From: Candidatus Sysuiplasma jiujiangense
GTDB lineage: Archaea > Thermoplasmatota > Thermoplasmata > Sysuiplasmatales > Sysuiplasmataceae
DNA: 64,000 nt
Direction: 5' to 3'
Assembly: GCA_019721075.1 (NCBI GenBank)
Contig: JAHEAD010000006.1
Coordinates: 1-64,000, forward strand
Part shown: positions 1 through 7,450 of the stretch, piece by piece
Layout: every line of letters begins with the position of its first letter
Numbering within the stretch: the stretch's first letter is position 1
Program-made: the position numbers and the translations under genes
Notes under the pieces: generated by a model
Told to the model about the DNA's origin: nothing
Databases searched by the model: none
Seen by the model: only the letters and a program-made list of their open reading frames with translations

Positions 1-143
1 TATACTACTAACTATTTAGACTCTTCGGTCCGAGCACACTGGCAATTCAAAAATCGAATCAAAAACGCTTATTTTCCTAACCCTTTATGGCCGCCATAGA
101 AGCGCCCGATAACTTTATAGGTATCGATAATATCCGATACATT

Positions 144-551
144 ATGGAATATCGGCATAAGAGGACATCTATATCCCTTCTCAATCTCCATTTTGTATGA
201 TGCCCGAAGTACAGGAGGCATCTGCTCACGGGCAAAATCAGGGAACGCCTTGAGAAAGTTATTAAAGACGTCGCCGCCTGGCATGCATGGGAAATCATCG
301 CGATGGAAATCATGCCGGACCACGTCCATCTCTTTGTTTCCGTGGACCCGCTGATATCACCGCACCGCGCGGTGAAGGCGTTCAAGGGACGCAGTTCAAG
401 GGTGCTGCGCACGGAATTCCCGGAATTGCGCAGGATGAACACATTATGGACACGCTCTTATTTTGTGGCTTCGGCAGGAAACGCATTGTCCGAAACGATA
501 CAGAAATACATAGAACAGCAGTGGGAACATGGAACTCCGAAAAACGATTAA
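144..551 (+). pseudogene. tnpA: IS200-type HUH transposase tnpA, interrupted by an in-frame TGA
   Basis: Translation from ATG 144 reads as a TnpA_IS200 (Y1 HUH transposase) of 135 codons, but codon 19 (198-200) is TGA where the family has Trp in the HFVWCPKYRR segment. Everything else is intact: the first strand, the HUH metal motif HVH (H60 and H62 of PDHVHLFVS), the GRSSR region and the catalytic tyrosine of QKYIEQQ (Y122). This is a single TGG-to-TGA change with no other damage, so inactivation looks recent. The next in-frame ATG is at 303, and a product from there keeps HVH and Tyr but lacks the N-terminal strands. Readthrough cannot be excluded. Confidence 0.85.
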
Positions 552-1614
552 GCTCACGCCCAATGGACTGACAAAGACCAAAGAAGCCATGCTCGGGCAG
601 GAATACGATGCATGGCTCGCATGCCTGCGTTATGGGGACAGCGCCGATGTGCCACTCTATTCGGCGACGAAACAGCAGGCGACGATACTCCGGCACAGAC
701 TGAAGAAGCGGTTCAGCATGACCAGGAACTATCCGATGGTCCTCAGGAACGATGTCATAAAGCTGGAGAAGGCGAGGAACGCGGAATGGAGCAGGTGGTG
801 GTTCAGAGTGCCCGTGAAGGCCATCAGGGGCGGACTGTGGTGTCCCGTGACGATGGCCCCGGCACATGAGGAACTGCTCGCCGATGCTTCAATCAAGATA
901 CGCGAGGCAAAGCTCATCAGAAAGAGGAATCACTGGTCCGTGCATGTCGTGCTGCAGAAGGATGTACAGGCACCGGACATTGACGCTTATCCCAACATAC
1001 TTGCCATAGACATGGGTGAGATGAATCCGGCCACTGCCGTGCTGATGGCCCCGGGTTCATCGGTGAGGCCTGTATTTTATGGCAGGAAGGTGAGGGGGAT
1101 AAGACGCCATCATGCATGGCTGCGGACAGCACTGCAGGAGAAACGTGCGTTCCGCACGGTGAAGAAGGTGAAAGACAGGGAAGCGCGCAGAGTCGCGGCA
1201 CTGCTGCATAATGCGGCGAAGGATATCGTTGCGGTTGCGAAGGAGACGTCGGCAACAATCGTCATAGGCGATTTCACCGGCGGGCACCGTGATACTGGCA
1301 GGGGCAGGAGGTTCAACCGTATGGTCAACTCCATGCCCTTCCACAGCCTGATGTCCATGATAGAGTACAAGGCGATGTGGCAGGATGTGCCCGTTGTCTA
1401 TGTGGGCGAGGCATACACCTCGCAGGAATGCCATGTCTGCCATGCCATGGGAAGGAGAAGGACACGGTCATCCTTCGAATGCTCTGCGTGCGGATGGCGC
1501 GGAAATGCCGATATGAACGGCGCTCTCAACATAGGGCAGCGTTGGGAGAGGTTACAGCGGCTGGTCGGCTGGAACGGGGCTGACTCGACACAGTCCATGA
1601 ACCCGGCGGTGTGA
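529..1614 (+). CDS. tnpB: TnpB (IS605 OrfB-type RNA-guided nuclease family)
   Basis: This 361-residue protein has full family length. It shows RuvC-I (LAIDMGEMNPATA, D161), a C-terminal Cys4 zinc ribbon (C301, C304, C318, C321) and RuvC-III (NADMNGALN, D328). TnpB proteins are RNA-guided nucleases that cut at the transposon donor joint and aid element retention. Oddly, the RuvC-II position normally occupied by Glu (as in IVIEDL) reads IVIGDF, so the glutamate is replaced by G247. A conserved-looking E294 in VGEAYTSQ just before the zinc ribbon could compensate, or the enzyme could be inactive. It starts inside the 3' end of tnpA, suggesting coupled expression. The reading frame is intact. Confidence 0.93.
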   Translation: MELRKTIKLTPNGLTKTKEAMLGQEYDAWLACLRYGDSADVPLYSATKQQATILRHRLKKRFSMTRNYPMVLRNDVIKLEKARNAEWSRWWFRVPVKAIRGGLWCPVTMAPAHEELLADASIKIREAKLIRKRNHWSVHVVLQKDVQAPDIDAYPNILAIDMGEMNPATAVLMAPGSSVRPVFYGRKVRGIRRHHAWLRTALQEKRAFRTVKKVKDREARRVAALLHNAAKDIVAVAKETSATIVIGDFTGGHRDTGRGRRFNRMVNSMPFHSLMSMIEYKAMWQDVPVVYVGEAYTSQECHVCHAMGRRRTRSSFECSACGWRGNADMNGALNIGQRWERLQRLVGWNGADSTQSMNPAV

Positions 1615-1663
1615 TATCCGTGGAGGATGGACTTAACGGGAACCCCACGAATTTATTCGTGGG
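1615..1663 (+). ncRNA. Right-end hairpin of the IS element; possible end of the TnpB guide RNA
   Basis: CCCACGAA-TTTA-TTCGTGGG forms a perfect 8-bp stem with a 4-nt loop at 1644-1663. In IS200/IS605 elements the right-end hairpin is recognised by TnpA, and the same 3' region is transcribed as the omega (reRNA) guide of TnpB. The hairpin is seen directly; the guide-RNA role is inferred only from its place after tnpB. Confidence 0.5.
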
Positions 1664-1773
1664 AGGATGTCAGTAAGGCCAATCTGTATGCAGTTGAAGT
1701 GCATTCTTAACTGAAATATCTGTTTCATGTTTGAGGACTGATGGAATGATGTCATCGGGGAGGTTCCGCTGAT

Positions 1774-2922
1774 TTGAAGATAGTGCAGGTGTCGCCATAC
1801 TATTCCCCTCATCACGGTGGAGTGGAATCGTTTGTGAGGGACATATCTGAAGAGATGACAAAGCGGGGCAATGAGGTCACAGTTCTGACATCGCGGTTCG
1901 ACAGGACGCTTCCTGCCGAAGAGAATTTTCGTAATATGCGGGTTGTGAGGGTGCCGCTCAGGGGGACATTCTTCAGAACACCGTTTCCGAGAAGGCTGGC
2001 CCGTTATCTTGAAGGTGATTTCGACATTATCCATTCCCATACCCCTCCTCCCAGCTTTGCCTACACGACCTCCTCGCGCAGGTACGACGGAAAAGGCGTC
2101 AGGGTCGTGACGTATCATTGCGATTCGGATATACCTTCGAGACTTCTGTCTCCCTTCATAAGGATGGTGGACAGGAGGATGAGCGGGAGGATAATAAGAA
2201 GCGCCGACTGCGTCATCGTCACAACCGAAACATATGCGTCAACTTCCCTGAACACATGGAACATCACGCCTGAAATTGTGCCTGTCAGCGCGAATACGAG
2301 GAGATTCTTTCCGGACCCGGAAGACAGGATAAGGACCAGGCGCAGACTCTCCATCGACAGATACAAAGTTGTCCTTTTTGTAGGAAGACTTGTAAGGCAC
2401 AAGGGAGTTCAGTATCTGGCCGGCGCTATGAGATTTCTGCCTGAGGACTACAGGCTGCTGGTAGTGGGCGACGGTGAATATGCAGCCTCCATAAAGCGGT
2501 ACATACGCATACATTCCCTTGATTCGAAGGTGAAGATGCTGGGCGACATCCCTGACTCTGTTCTTCCGTCTGTTTACAGGGCGTCCGATGTCCTCGTTGT
2601 CCCTTCCACCTCCAGGCTGGAGGCTTTCGGCATATCTGCCATTGAGGCAATGGCAAGCGGCACGCCTGTCGTTGTAAGCGACATACCCGGCGTCAGGGAA
2701 ATCATCTCGGACGGGATCCAGGGCCTGCGCGCCGAACCGATGAATCCGAAGGACATCGCGCTGAAGATCAGGGAAATAACTTCCGACAGGGCAGGCAGGG
2801 ATGAGATGGGTCGCCGGGGTATCGCCAGGTCGAGAGAATTTTCGAGCAGTTCCATCACTGACAGGCTTCTGGCCATATACCGCGGACTGCTGGCGTCAAA
2901 CAACGGCCAGCTCGATCCTTGA
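1774..2922 (+). CDS. Family 4 glycosyltransferase (GT-B fold)
   Basis: This 382-residue protein opens with VSPYYSPHHGGVESFVRDI, the glycine-rich loop typical of GT4 retaining glycosyltransferases. It carries the nucleotide-sugar domain motif VLFVGRLVRHKGVQYL near residue 200 and the EX7E motif in EAFGISAIEAMASGTP. It probably transfers a sugar from a nucleotide-sugar to a lipid or glycan in the cytoplasm; donor and acceptor cannot be told. Start is TTG 1774, chosen because GGGGAGGT lies about 10 nt upstream and the protein begins exactly at the conserved MKIVQVSPYY. The gene follows the IS element immediately and overlaps the convergent JAMM gene by 27 nt at its 3' end. Confidence 0.9.
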   Translation: MKIVQVSPYYSPHHGGVESFVRDISEEMTKRGNEVTVLTSRFDRTLPAEENFRNMRVVRVPLRGTFFRTPFPRRLARYLEGDFDIIHSHTPPPSFAYTTSSRRYDGKGVRVVTYHCDSDIPSRLLSPFIRMVDRRMSGRIIRSADCVIVTTETYASTSLNTWNITPEIVPVSANTRRFFPDPEDRIRTRRRLSIDRYKVVLFVGRLVRHKGVQYLAGAMRFLPEDYRLLVVGDGEYAASIKRYIRIHSLDSKVKMLGDIPDSVLPSVYRASDVLVVPSTSRLEAFGISAIEAMASGTPVVVSDIPGVREIISDGIQGLRAEPMNPKDIALKIREITSDRAGRDEMGRRGIARSREFSSSSITDRLLAIYRGLLASNNGQLDP

Positions 2923-3306
2923 ACCGTCCTTGCCGAATGCCGCCCAGCTGTCTCTCTCGAACGGATAACCGACAATGATGTGTATCCTTCCGACTGAACT
3001 GAAAAGACGCAGGTCCGGTAGGCTCGGCATTATGTGACCCGAGGGATGCGAATGAACAGTCCCTACGGAGGAGAAACTGCCCAGTATCGAATGGTAATTG
3101 AAGGAGGCAGAGTGAAAATTGCTCTTTGTAGAAGGGATGAGTATGAGTTCGCTTATGATGTCCCCCCTGGCGGCAAGGCCTGCCGCAAATTCGTTGGGCA
3201 GGGAATGCCTGGACGCCTCCATGATGGATTCGAGGAGTTCGCCGTTTATGCTCTTCACCGTGGCGGACGCCCTGCGCGCAACACGTCTCCTGCTGAACAC
3301 CGGCAT
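2896..3306 (-). CDS. JAMM/MPN+ metalloprotease-like protein
   Basis: This 136-residue single-domain protein carries a full JAMM metal site: E39 in LPNEF, then H85-S-H87-P, S95 and D98 in HSHPSGHIMPSLPD. Archaeal stand-alone JAMM proteins such as HvJAMM1 and AfJAMM are zinc isopeptidases that remove ubiquitin-like SAMPs from proteins or process them. That activity is inferred here and no SAMP gene is in the window. It sits 6 nt downstream of NAD kinase on the same strand, so it may be the last gene of an operon with nadK and the phosphatase. Its 3' end overlaps the convergent glycosyltransferase gene. Confidence 0.85.
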   Translation of the reverse strand: MPVFSRRRVARRASATVKSINGELLESIMEASRHSLPNEFAAGLAARGDIISELILIPSTKSNFHSASFNYHSILGSFSSVGTVHSHPSGHIMPSLPDLRLFSSVGRIHIIVGYPFERDSWAAFGKDGSRIELAVV

Positions 3307-3312
3307 CGCCTT

Positions 3313-4110
3313 TCAGCCCGTCAGCTTTGTGTGTATGCGGTGATAGAAATCGCGGTCAAAACTGACAAATTTCGCCTTTTTTTCCGATACAGAAAAATCA
3401 ATCTTTTCCTCTCCCCTGAGAAAACGCCTCACATGCCCGTCTATGACAAGGACACAGCGCCTTCCGCCTTCGACGGAAAGGTGGATTGTGGATGTGTCGC
3501 CTGCTACAATCGGTCTTGATGATATGCCATATGGCGCGATGGGAGAAAGAACAAGGACCGATGCGGAAGGGTCAACAATCGGTCCGCCGGCAGCAAGGGA
3601 ATAGGATGTCGAGCCGGTCGGAGTCGAGATGATGATGCCGTCCGATTTCACCAGGCCGACACTGCTTCCGTCTATCTTAAGATTGAAATGTCTCACATTG
3701 CCGGGATCGGCGCCTGTTACCACCGCCTCGTTGACCGCATCCTCCAATCTGGCACCGTCGACAATCGTTTTCAGCTTCAGTTTCTCCTCTATCCGGTACT
3801 TCCCCTTCATCAGCAGATTTACCGCTTTTTTCACTTCCCCCTTTCCCACTTCTGTAAGGAAACCGACGTCGCCGGCATTTATACCGAGCACGGGTCCATC
3901 ATACCGCATGAGGGATTTCAGCATCGTCCCGTCGCCACCTACTACGATGAGTATCTCCGCCCTGATGTCCTCGAGTTTCCTGCCCTTCTTTCTAAACTGG
4001 CGGGCTGTTTCCGCTTCGAGCTCAACCTTTCCGTCAAGCAGCCTGTATATCTCCGCTGCGACAGCGCGTGCATCGGGAATGGAGGAATTGGCATACAGGG
4101 CGATGTTCAA
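3313..4110 (-). CDS. nadK: NAD kinase
   Basis: NAD kinase phosphorylates NAD(H) to NADP(H). The 265-residue sequence has the diagnostic GGDGT motif (residues 58-62), the NE motif in DAVNEAV, the DGIIISTPTGSTSYSLAAGGP glycine/serine-rich segment that binds NAD, and a typical SPI-PY region. Length fits archaeal single-domain enzymes. Its start overlaps the stop of the inositol-monophosphatase-like gene by 4 nt (ATGA), so the two are almost certainly co-translated. The pairing is notable because some archaea fuse NAD kinase to an IMPase domain that acts as NADP phosphatase. Confidence 0.95.
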   Translation of the reverse strand: MNIALYANSSIPDARAVAAEIYRLLDGKVELEAETARQFRKKGRKLEDIRAEILIVVGGDGTMLKSLMRYDGPVLGINAGDVGFLTEVGKGEVKKAVNLLMKGKYRIEEKLKLKTIVDGARLEDAVNEAVVTGADPGNVRHFNLKIDGSSVGLVKSDGIIISTPTGSTSYSLAAGGPIVDPSASVLVLSPIAPYGISSRPIVAGDTSTIHLSVEGGRRCVLVIDGHVRRFLRGEEKIDFSVSEKKAKFVSFDRDFYHRIHTKLTG

Positions 4111-4880
4111 AGGGCAAACCTCCGCAGTGATCTGTCACCCACTGCTATCAGGGACTTCCTGTCCGTTATGTCAAAGCGCATATCCAGTATGTTTCCCGTC
4201 AGGTCGTATACTTCCCCTCCTGCTTCCCTGAGTATGAGCGATGAGGCTGCTATGTCGACTATCCTGAGTGCATGATGGCTGTCAACAGCCCTCATATAGA
4301 AAACATCCGCCTTTCCAAACGCAACCAGGCACATTTCAAGGGATGCGGAGCCGAGAGATCTGACCATTCCGCTTTTTCTTGAAATATCATACGCGTTGCT
4401 TGACGCATTCGCTCCCATGTAGACGAAAAACATGGAGTCCTTTTCGTTGAACTTCCTCACGTGGATGAGTTCATCGTTCCTGAATGCGCCCTTCCCCTTC
4501 TCGGCATAGAAGGTGTCCCCCGTCACAAGATTCATTACCAGGCCGTACTTGACTGAGGAAAGCGAACCGGTGCCGACTGCAAGCGACACGGAATAGAATG
4601 GAACTCCATGAATCAGATTTAGGCTTCCGTCGATAGGATCGAGCACAAGCGTCTGCTCTGATTTCCTGTCAACGAAGGGCGATTCTTCGCTGAGTATGTT
4701 TATGTTCAGGCCCAGTCCCTCCGCCTTCCTGAAAGCTGCCGCCTCTGCCGCGACATCCGCCGCATAGCTCGGCTGGCCGTCGGCGCCCTTTCCTGCGACC
4801 TCTCCGGTTCCGTCCTTGTCCGCGATCGCCCTTACCGCATCTTTCACGCTTTCGGCGATTTCCCTGAGTTCATTTTTCAC
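4107..4880 (-). CDS. suhB: Inositol monophosphatase / archaeal FBPase / NADP phosphatase family
   Basis: This 257-residue protein has the Li-sensitive phosphatase metal sites: E65-E66 (SEES), DPIDGS at 81-86, and D209 in the C-terminal IVDIAASSLILREAGG motif. Archaeal members (MJ0109-type) hydrolyse inositol-1-phosphate, fructose-1,6-bisphosphate and sometimes NADP; the substrate cannot be decided from sequence. Overlap with nadK by 4 nt suggests a kinase/phosphatase pair acting on NADP, by analogy with fused enzymes of methanogens. It is divergent from the fibrillarin gene across about 110 nt. Confidence 0.88.
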   Translation of the reverse strand: MKNELREIAESVKDAVRAIADKDGTGEVAGKGADGQPSYAADVAAEAAAFRKAEGLGLNINILSEESPFVDRKSEQTLVLDPIDGSLNLIHGVPFYSVSLAVGTGSLSSVKYGLVMNLVTGDTFYAEKGKGAFRNDELIHVRKFNEKDSMFFVYMGANASSNAYDISRKSGMVRSLGSASLEMCLVAFGKADVFYMRAVDSHHALRIVDIAASSLILREAGGEVYDLTGNILDMRFDITDRKSLIAVGDRSLRRFAL

Positions 4881-4990
4881 GCTCTCATATCCGCTTCACT
4901 GGTTAAATCCTTTGCACGGATATTTCTTCCGCCCATCCGCCTTCTTTGGAAGGCATCTTCATTAATGTGAAATGACAATCGACCAGAGGC

Positions 4991-5638
4991 ATGCAGGCGA
5001 ACGGCAGTATTGCAAGGATAGGCGGCAGGCTTTACACTAAGAACAGCAGGCCTGGCTGGTCGCTCGGCAGAGAACGGCTCGAGATGCTCGGTGGAAACGA
5101 GTACAGGGAGTGGGATCCTTACAGAAGCAAACTTTCGGCCTATCTCGAATGCGGCGGAAAGCACTTTCCGTTCGACGAGTTCAGCAGGACGCTCTATCTC
5201 GGTGCAGCGGCAGGCACGACTGCAAGCCATGTTGCCGACATATCGCCTTCTGGAAAAGTCTACTGCATCGAAAAGGCGTTCGGGCCGTATTCGAAGCTTG
5301 CAGGCGTGTGCTCTCTCCACGATAATATGGTGCCCGTGATGTGCGATGCAAACCGTCCGGAGAGTTATGAAATGCTTGTCGAAAATCCGCAGATACTCTA
5401 CCAGGATATAGCGCAGAAGAACCTGATTGAAATATTTATCAGGAATGCACGCCATTTTCCGTCTCTCAGGCACTTCTTCGTTGTGGTAAAGAGCAGATCG
5501 GTAGACTCATCGGCGGACCCTGTCCTGATATTCAAATCATCGGCGGAACGGCTGACGGCGGAATTCGGCTGCAGGCCGGAGATCGTTGATATCTCTGCAT
5601 TTGAAAAAGACCATGCGGTAATTGCATTCGGCAGGTAA
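4991..5638 (+). CDS. flpA: Fibrillarin-like rRNA/tRNA 2'-O-methyltransferase
   Basis: Fibrillarin is the methyltransferase of C/D-box sRNPs, acting with Nop5 and L7Ae to methylate rRNA and tRNA ribose. The 215-residue protein shows the REWDPYRSKLSAYL signature (residues 39-52), the SAM-binding motif YLGAAAGTT (69-77), and downstream IEKAF, CDANRP and YQDIAQK motifs typical of archaeal fibrillarin. Nop5 is often the neighbour in euryarchaea but is not adjacent here. The start at ATG 4991 matches the family N-terminus. Confidence 0.95.
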   Translation: MQANGSIARIGGRLYTKNSRPGWSLGRERLEMLGGNEYREWDPYRSKLSAYLECGGKHFPFDEFSRTLYLGAAAGTTASHVADISPSGKVYCIEKAFGPYSKLAGVCSLHDNMVPVMCDANRPESYEMLVENPQILYQDIAQKNLIEIFIRNARHFPSLRHFFVVVKSRSVDSSADPVLIFKSSAERLTAEFGCRPEIVDISAFEKDHAVIAFGR

Positions 5639-5737
5639 GGGACAGCGGGATATGCGGAATAATATGATTCTGATCTTTTTATATGCATCTCCTATTATAA
5701 TGGAACGGCATACATTGCCTGGGCGTGAAAATGTAAA

Positions 5738-5962
5738 ATGTTCGGTTCGGATGCTGACAGGATAGAAAGGAAGATCAAGAGGCTTAATGCAATAAGGGCC
5801 GAATATGAAGCCGACCTTGCCGACCTGAAGAAGAGACTCAGGGACGACAAGATAAGCAGGGAGAAATATGAACACCTCCGCGGTCTTACCCAGATGAGGG
5901 TTGACAGGCTCGTATCCAGGATCAAGGAACTCAGGCAGAAGAAGGAAAGACTGAATTCATAA
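5738..5962 (+). CDS. Small charged coiled-coil protein, function unknown
   Basis: This 74-residue, Lys/Arg/Glu-rich protein is predicted to be one long helix with heptad-like spacing (IERKIKRLNAIRAEYEADL and similar). No catalytic motif or signal peptide is visible. It has its own upstream AT-rich segment (around 5676-5700, with TTTTATATG and TATTATAATGG), suggesting independent transcription. Its last 6 nt overlap the convergent hemD stop. Codon use resembles the neighbours, supporting a real gene. I do not recognise the family. Confidence 0.65.
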   Translation: MFGSDADRIERKIKRLNAIRAEYEADLADLKKRLRDDKISREKYEHLRGLTQMRVDRLVSRIKELRQKKERLNS

Positions 5963-6703
5963 CCTCCCGGATGCCTCGCGAAGCATCCATTCGAAGTCCG
6001 TCACCGTGGATTCTGTGAATTTAACGCCCCTTCTGCCCAGTTCCTTCGATGTTTCCTCACCTATGGATATGACGGTACATCCCTCCAGTCCGGACCTGAA
6101 CCGATCTTCCACTCCAACGGAAGCGGCAGCGTAAAATACGCTCCTGACAACCATGCTGCTCGTGAACGGCACTACAAACTTTTCGCCGGCCACAATCGCC
6201 CTGATTGCACACTCCAGTGCCGGGCTCCTGCGGACAGGCACTATTCTGTAGAGGGGTATCTCGTGCACCGCAATCCCCTCCTCCCCCAGCCTTTTGCGCA
6301 GCAGGCCGTTTCCCGACGAACTCCTGAACACCGTGACTGCTCTGCATTCCCTGTGGACTGAAAGAATGTGGGACGCAACCCCCTCGGAGGAATGCCTTGC
6401 AGGCACCTCAGGTTCAACGCTCATCCTGCGGAGTTCGGCGGCTGTCGTATCGCCGACGGCAATCACGGGCATATGTGCCAGACGCCCGCTGAATGAGCAT
6501 AGCTCGCGGAGCAGGAGGACCGAACGCCTGCTCATGAACACCGTGGCGCACGAATCCTCCACAGCTGCCCTTATTGCCGTAACATCTGCTTCGAGGCGAA
6601 TGATGGAAATTGCGGGCGCAGTCACCGGCTCAAAACCGAGTCTCAGCGCTATTTCGGCGGATGCCGCGGTCTCCTCCTCCGGTCTCAGGATTAATACACG
6701 CAT
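5957..6703 (-). CDS. hemD: Uroporphyrinogen-III synthase
   Basis: HemD closes hydroxymethylbilane with D-ring inversion to uroporphyrinogen III. The family is weakly conserved. The 248-residue length, the opening MRVLILRPEEETAASAEIA, the two Rossmann-like halves with VFMSRRSVLLL and VVPFTSSMVVRSVF, and the C-terminal VISIGEETSKEL all fit. It is the last gene of the hemB-hemC-SUMT-hemD operon, 6 nt after SUMT, which strongly supports the call. Confidence 0.9.
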   Translation of the reverse strand: MRVLILRPEEETAASAEIALRLGFEPVTAPAISIIRLEADVTAIRAAVEDSCATVFMSRRSVLLLRELCSFSGRLAHMPVIAVGDTTAAELRRMSVEPEVPARHSSEGVASHILSVHRECRAVTVFRSSSGNGLLRKRLGEEGIAVHEIPLYRIVPVRRSPALECAIRAIVAGEKFVVPFTSSMVVRSVFYAAASVGVEDRFRSGLEGCTVISIGEETSKELGRRGVKFTESTVTDFEWMLREASGRL

Positions 6704-6709
6704 GTACAG

Positions 6710-7450
6710 TCAACCCAGTTCCCTGACATATTTTACCGACTCCCCGACAACAATCAGCCCCGGCGAATCCGATTCCCCAGGCGAGAAGGAAGAGGGAAGC
6801 CCTTCCAGGTCGGTGACGACCACATGCTGCGATTTGAGCGAGGCGTTGAAAATGACCGCAACCGGCGTGCGTCCCGGAAAACCGTGTTCCCTGAGTTTTT
6901 CCGCTATGTACCCGGCTCCGGACAGCCCCATCATGAATACTGTTGTCTGACCTGCGACGTTTATGCAGTCCCAGTTGATATCCCCTCCTCCGGGCCCCCT
7001 GGCCGAAAGGATAAGGACGCGATCGGAGACACCCCTCAGGGTAAGCGGCAGGTTCGAAAGACATGGGCCGGCAAGCGCGGAACTCAGACCAGGCACGACC
7101 TCGAAATCTATTCCATGTGATTTAAGAAAAAGTGCTTCTTCCGCTCCGCGTCCGAAGATGAACGGGTCCCCTCCCTTCAGTCTCACAACCTCCTTTCCCG
7201 ATGCCGCGAGCTCTGCCAGAAGATTGTTTATTTCATCCTGCTCCATCCTGTGCTTTCCCCTTCTCTTTCCGGCATTGATCAGTTTCGCATCCACCCGTGC
7301 GAAAGACAGTGTCTCTTCTCCGACCAGTGCATCATGGACAATATATGATGCCCCCTCAATGAGTCTCTTCGCCCTCACTGTCAGCAGCTCGGGATCTCCC
7401 GGCCCTGCGCCGACAATGTAGACCTTCCCCTTCCCTTCCCGTTCAGACAT
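6710..7450 (-). CDS. cobA: Uroporphyrinogen-III C-methyltransferase (SUMT)
   Basis: SUMT uses two SAM to make precorrin-2, the branch point to siroheme, cobalamin and the alternative archaeal heme pathway. The protein shows KVYIVGAGPGDPELLTVRA at its N-terminus, VVRLKGGDPFIFGRGAEEA in the middle, and the VVPGLSSA segment, all class signatures. The start is placed at ATG 7450 (about 246 residues) because the conserved core begins 10 residues later; an upstream extension would only read through hemC. It overlaps hemC by 8 nt. No fused CysG dehydrogenase/chelatase domain is present. Confidence 0.95.
   Translation of the reverse strand: MSEREGKGKVYIVGAGPGDPELLTVRAKRLIEGASYIVHDALVGEETLSFARVDAKLINAGKRRGKHRMEQDEINNLLAELAASGKEVVRLKGGDPFIFGRGAEEALFLKSHGIDFEVVPGLSSALAGPCLSNLPLTLRGVSDRVLILSARGPGGGDINWDCINVAGQTTVFMMGLSGAGYIAEKLREHGFPGRTPVAVIFNASLKSQHVVVTDLEGLPSSFSPGESDSPGLIVVGESVKYVRELG

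Larger units (their letters stand above)
121..1663 (+). mobile_element. IS200/IS605-family insertion element (tnpA pseudogene + tnpB)
   Basis: An IS200-type tnpA (broken) is followed, with a 23-nt overlap, by a tnpB, the classic order of IS200/IS605 elements. Such elements lack terminal inverted repeats and carry subterminal hairpins. A GTATCG/CGATAC hairpin (121-126 with 135-140) lies just before tnpA. A perfect 8-bp hairpin (1644-1651 with 1656-1663) lies 30 nt after the tnpB stop. The exact cleavage ends cannot be fixed from one copy, so the limits given are the outer hairpins and the true ends are probably a few to tens of bases outside them. TnpA is disrupted, so self-mobility is doubtful; movement in trans by another TnpA remains possible. 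Confidence 0.85.

Noticed and set aside
1-120. A gene or clear element end left of the IS hairpin
   Set aside because: The AT-rich start has no coding frame of note, and the element's left cleavage point cannot be fixed from one copy.
144-551. TGA recoding to Trp as an explanation for the tnpA stop
   Set aside because: hemB, L21e and the KH gene end properly at TGA, and no gene requires TGA as sense, so a nonsense mutation is simpler.
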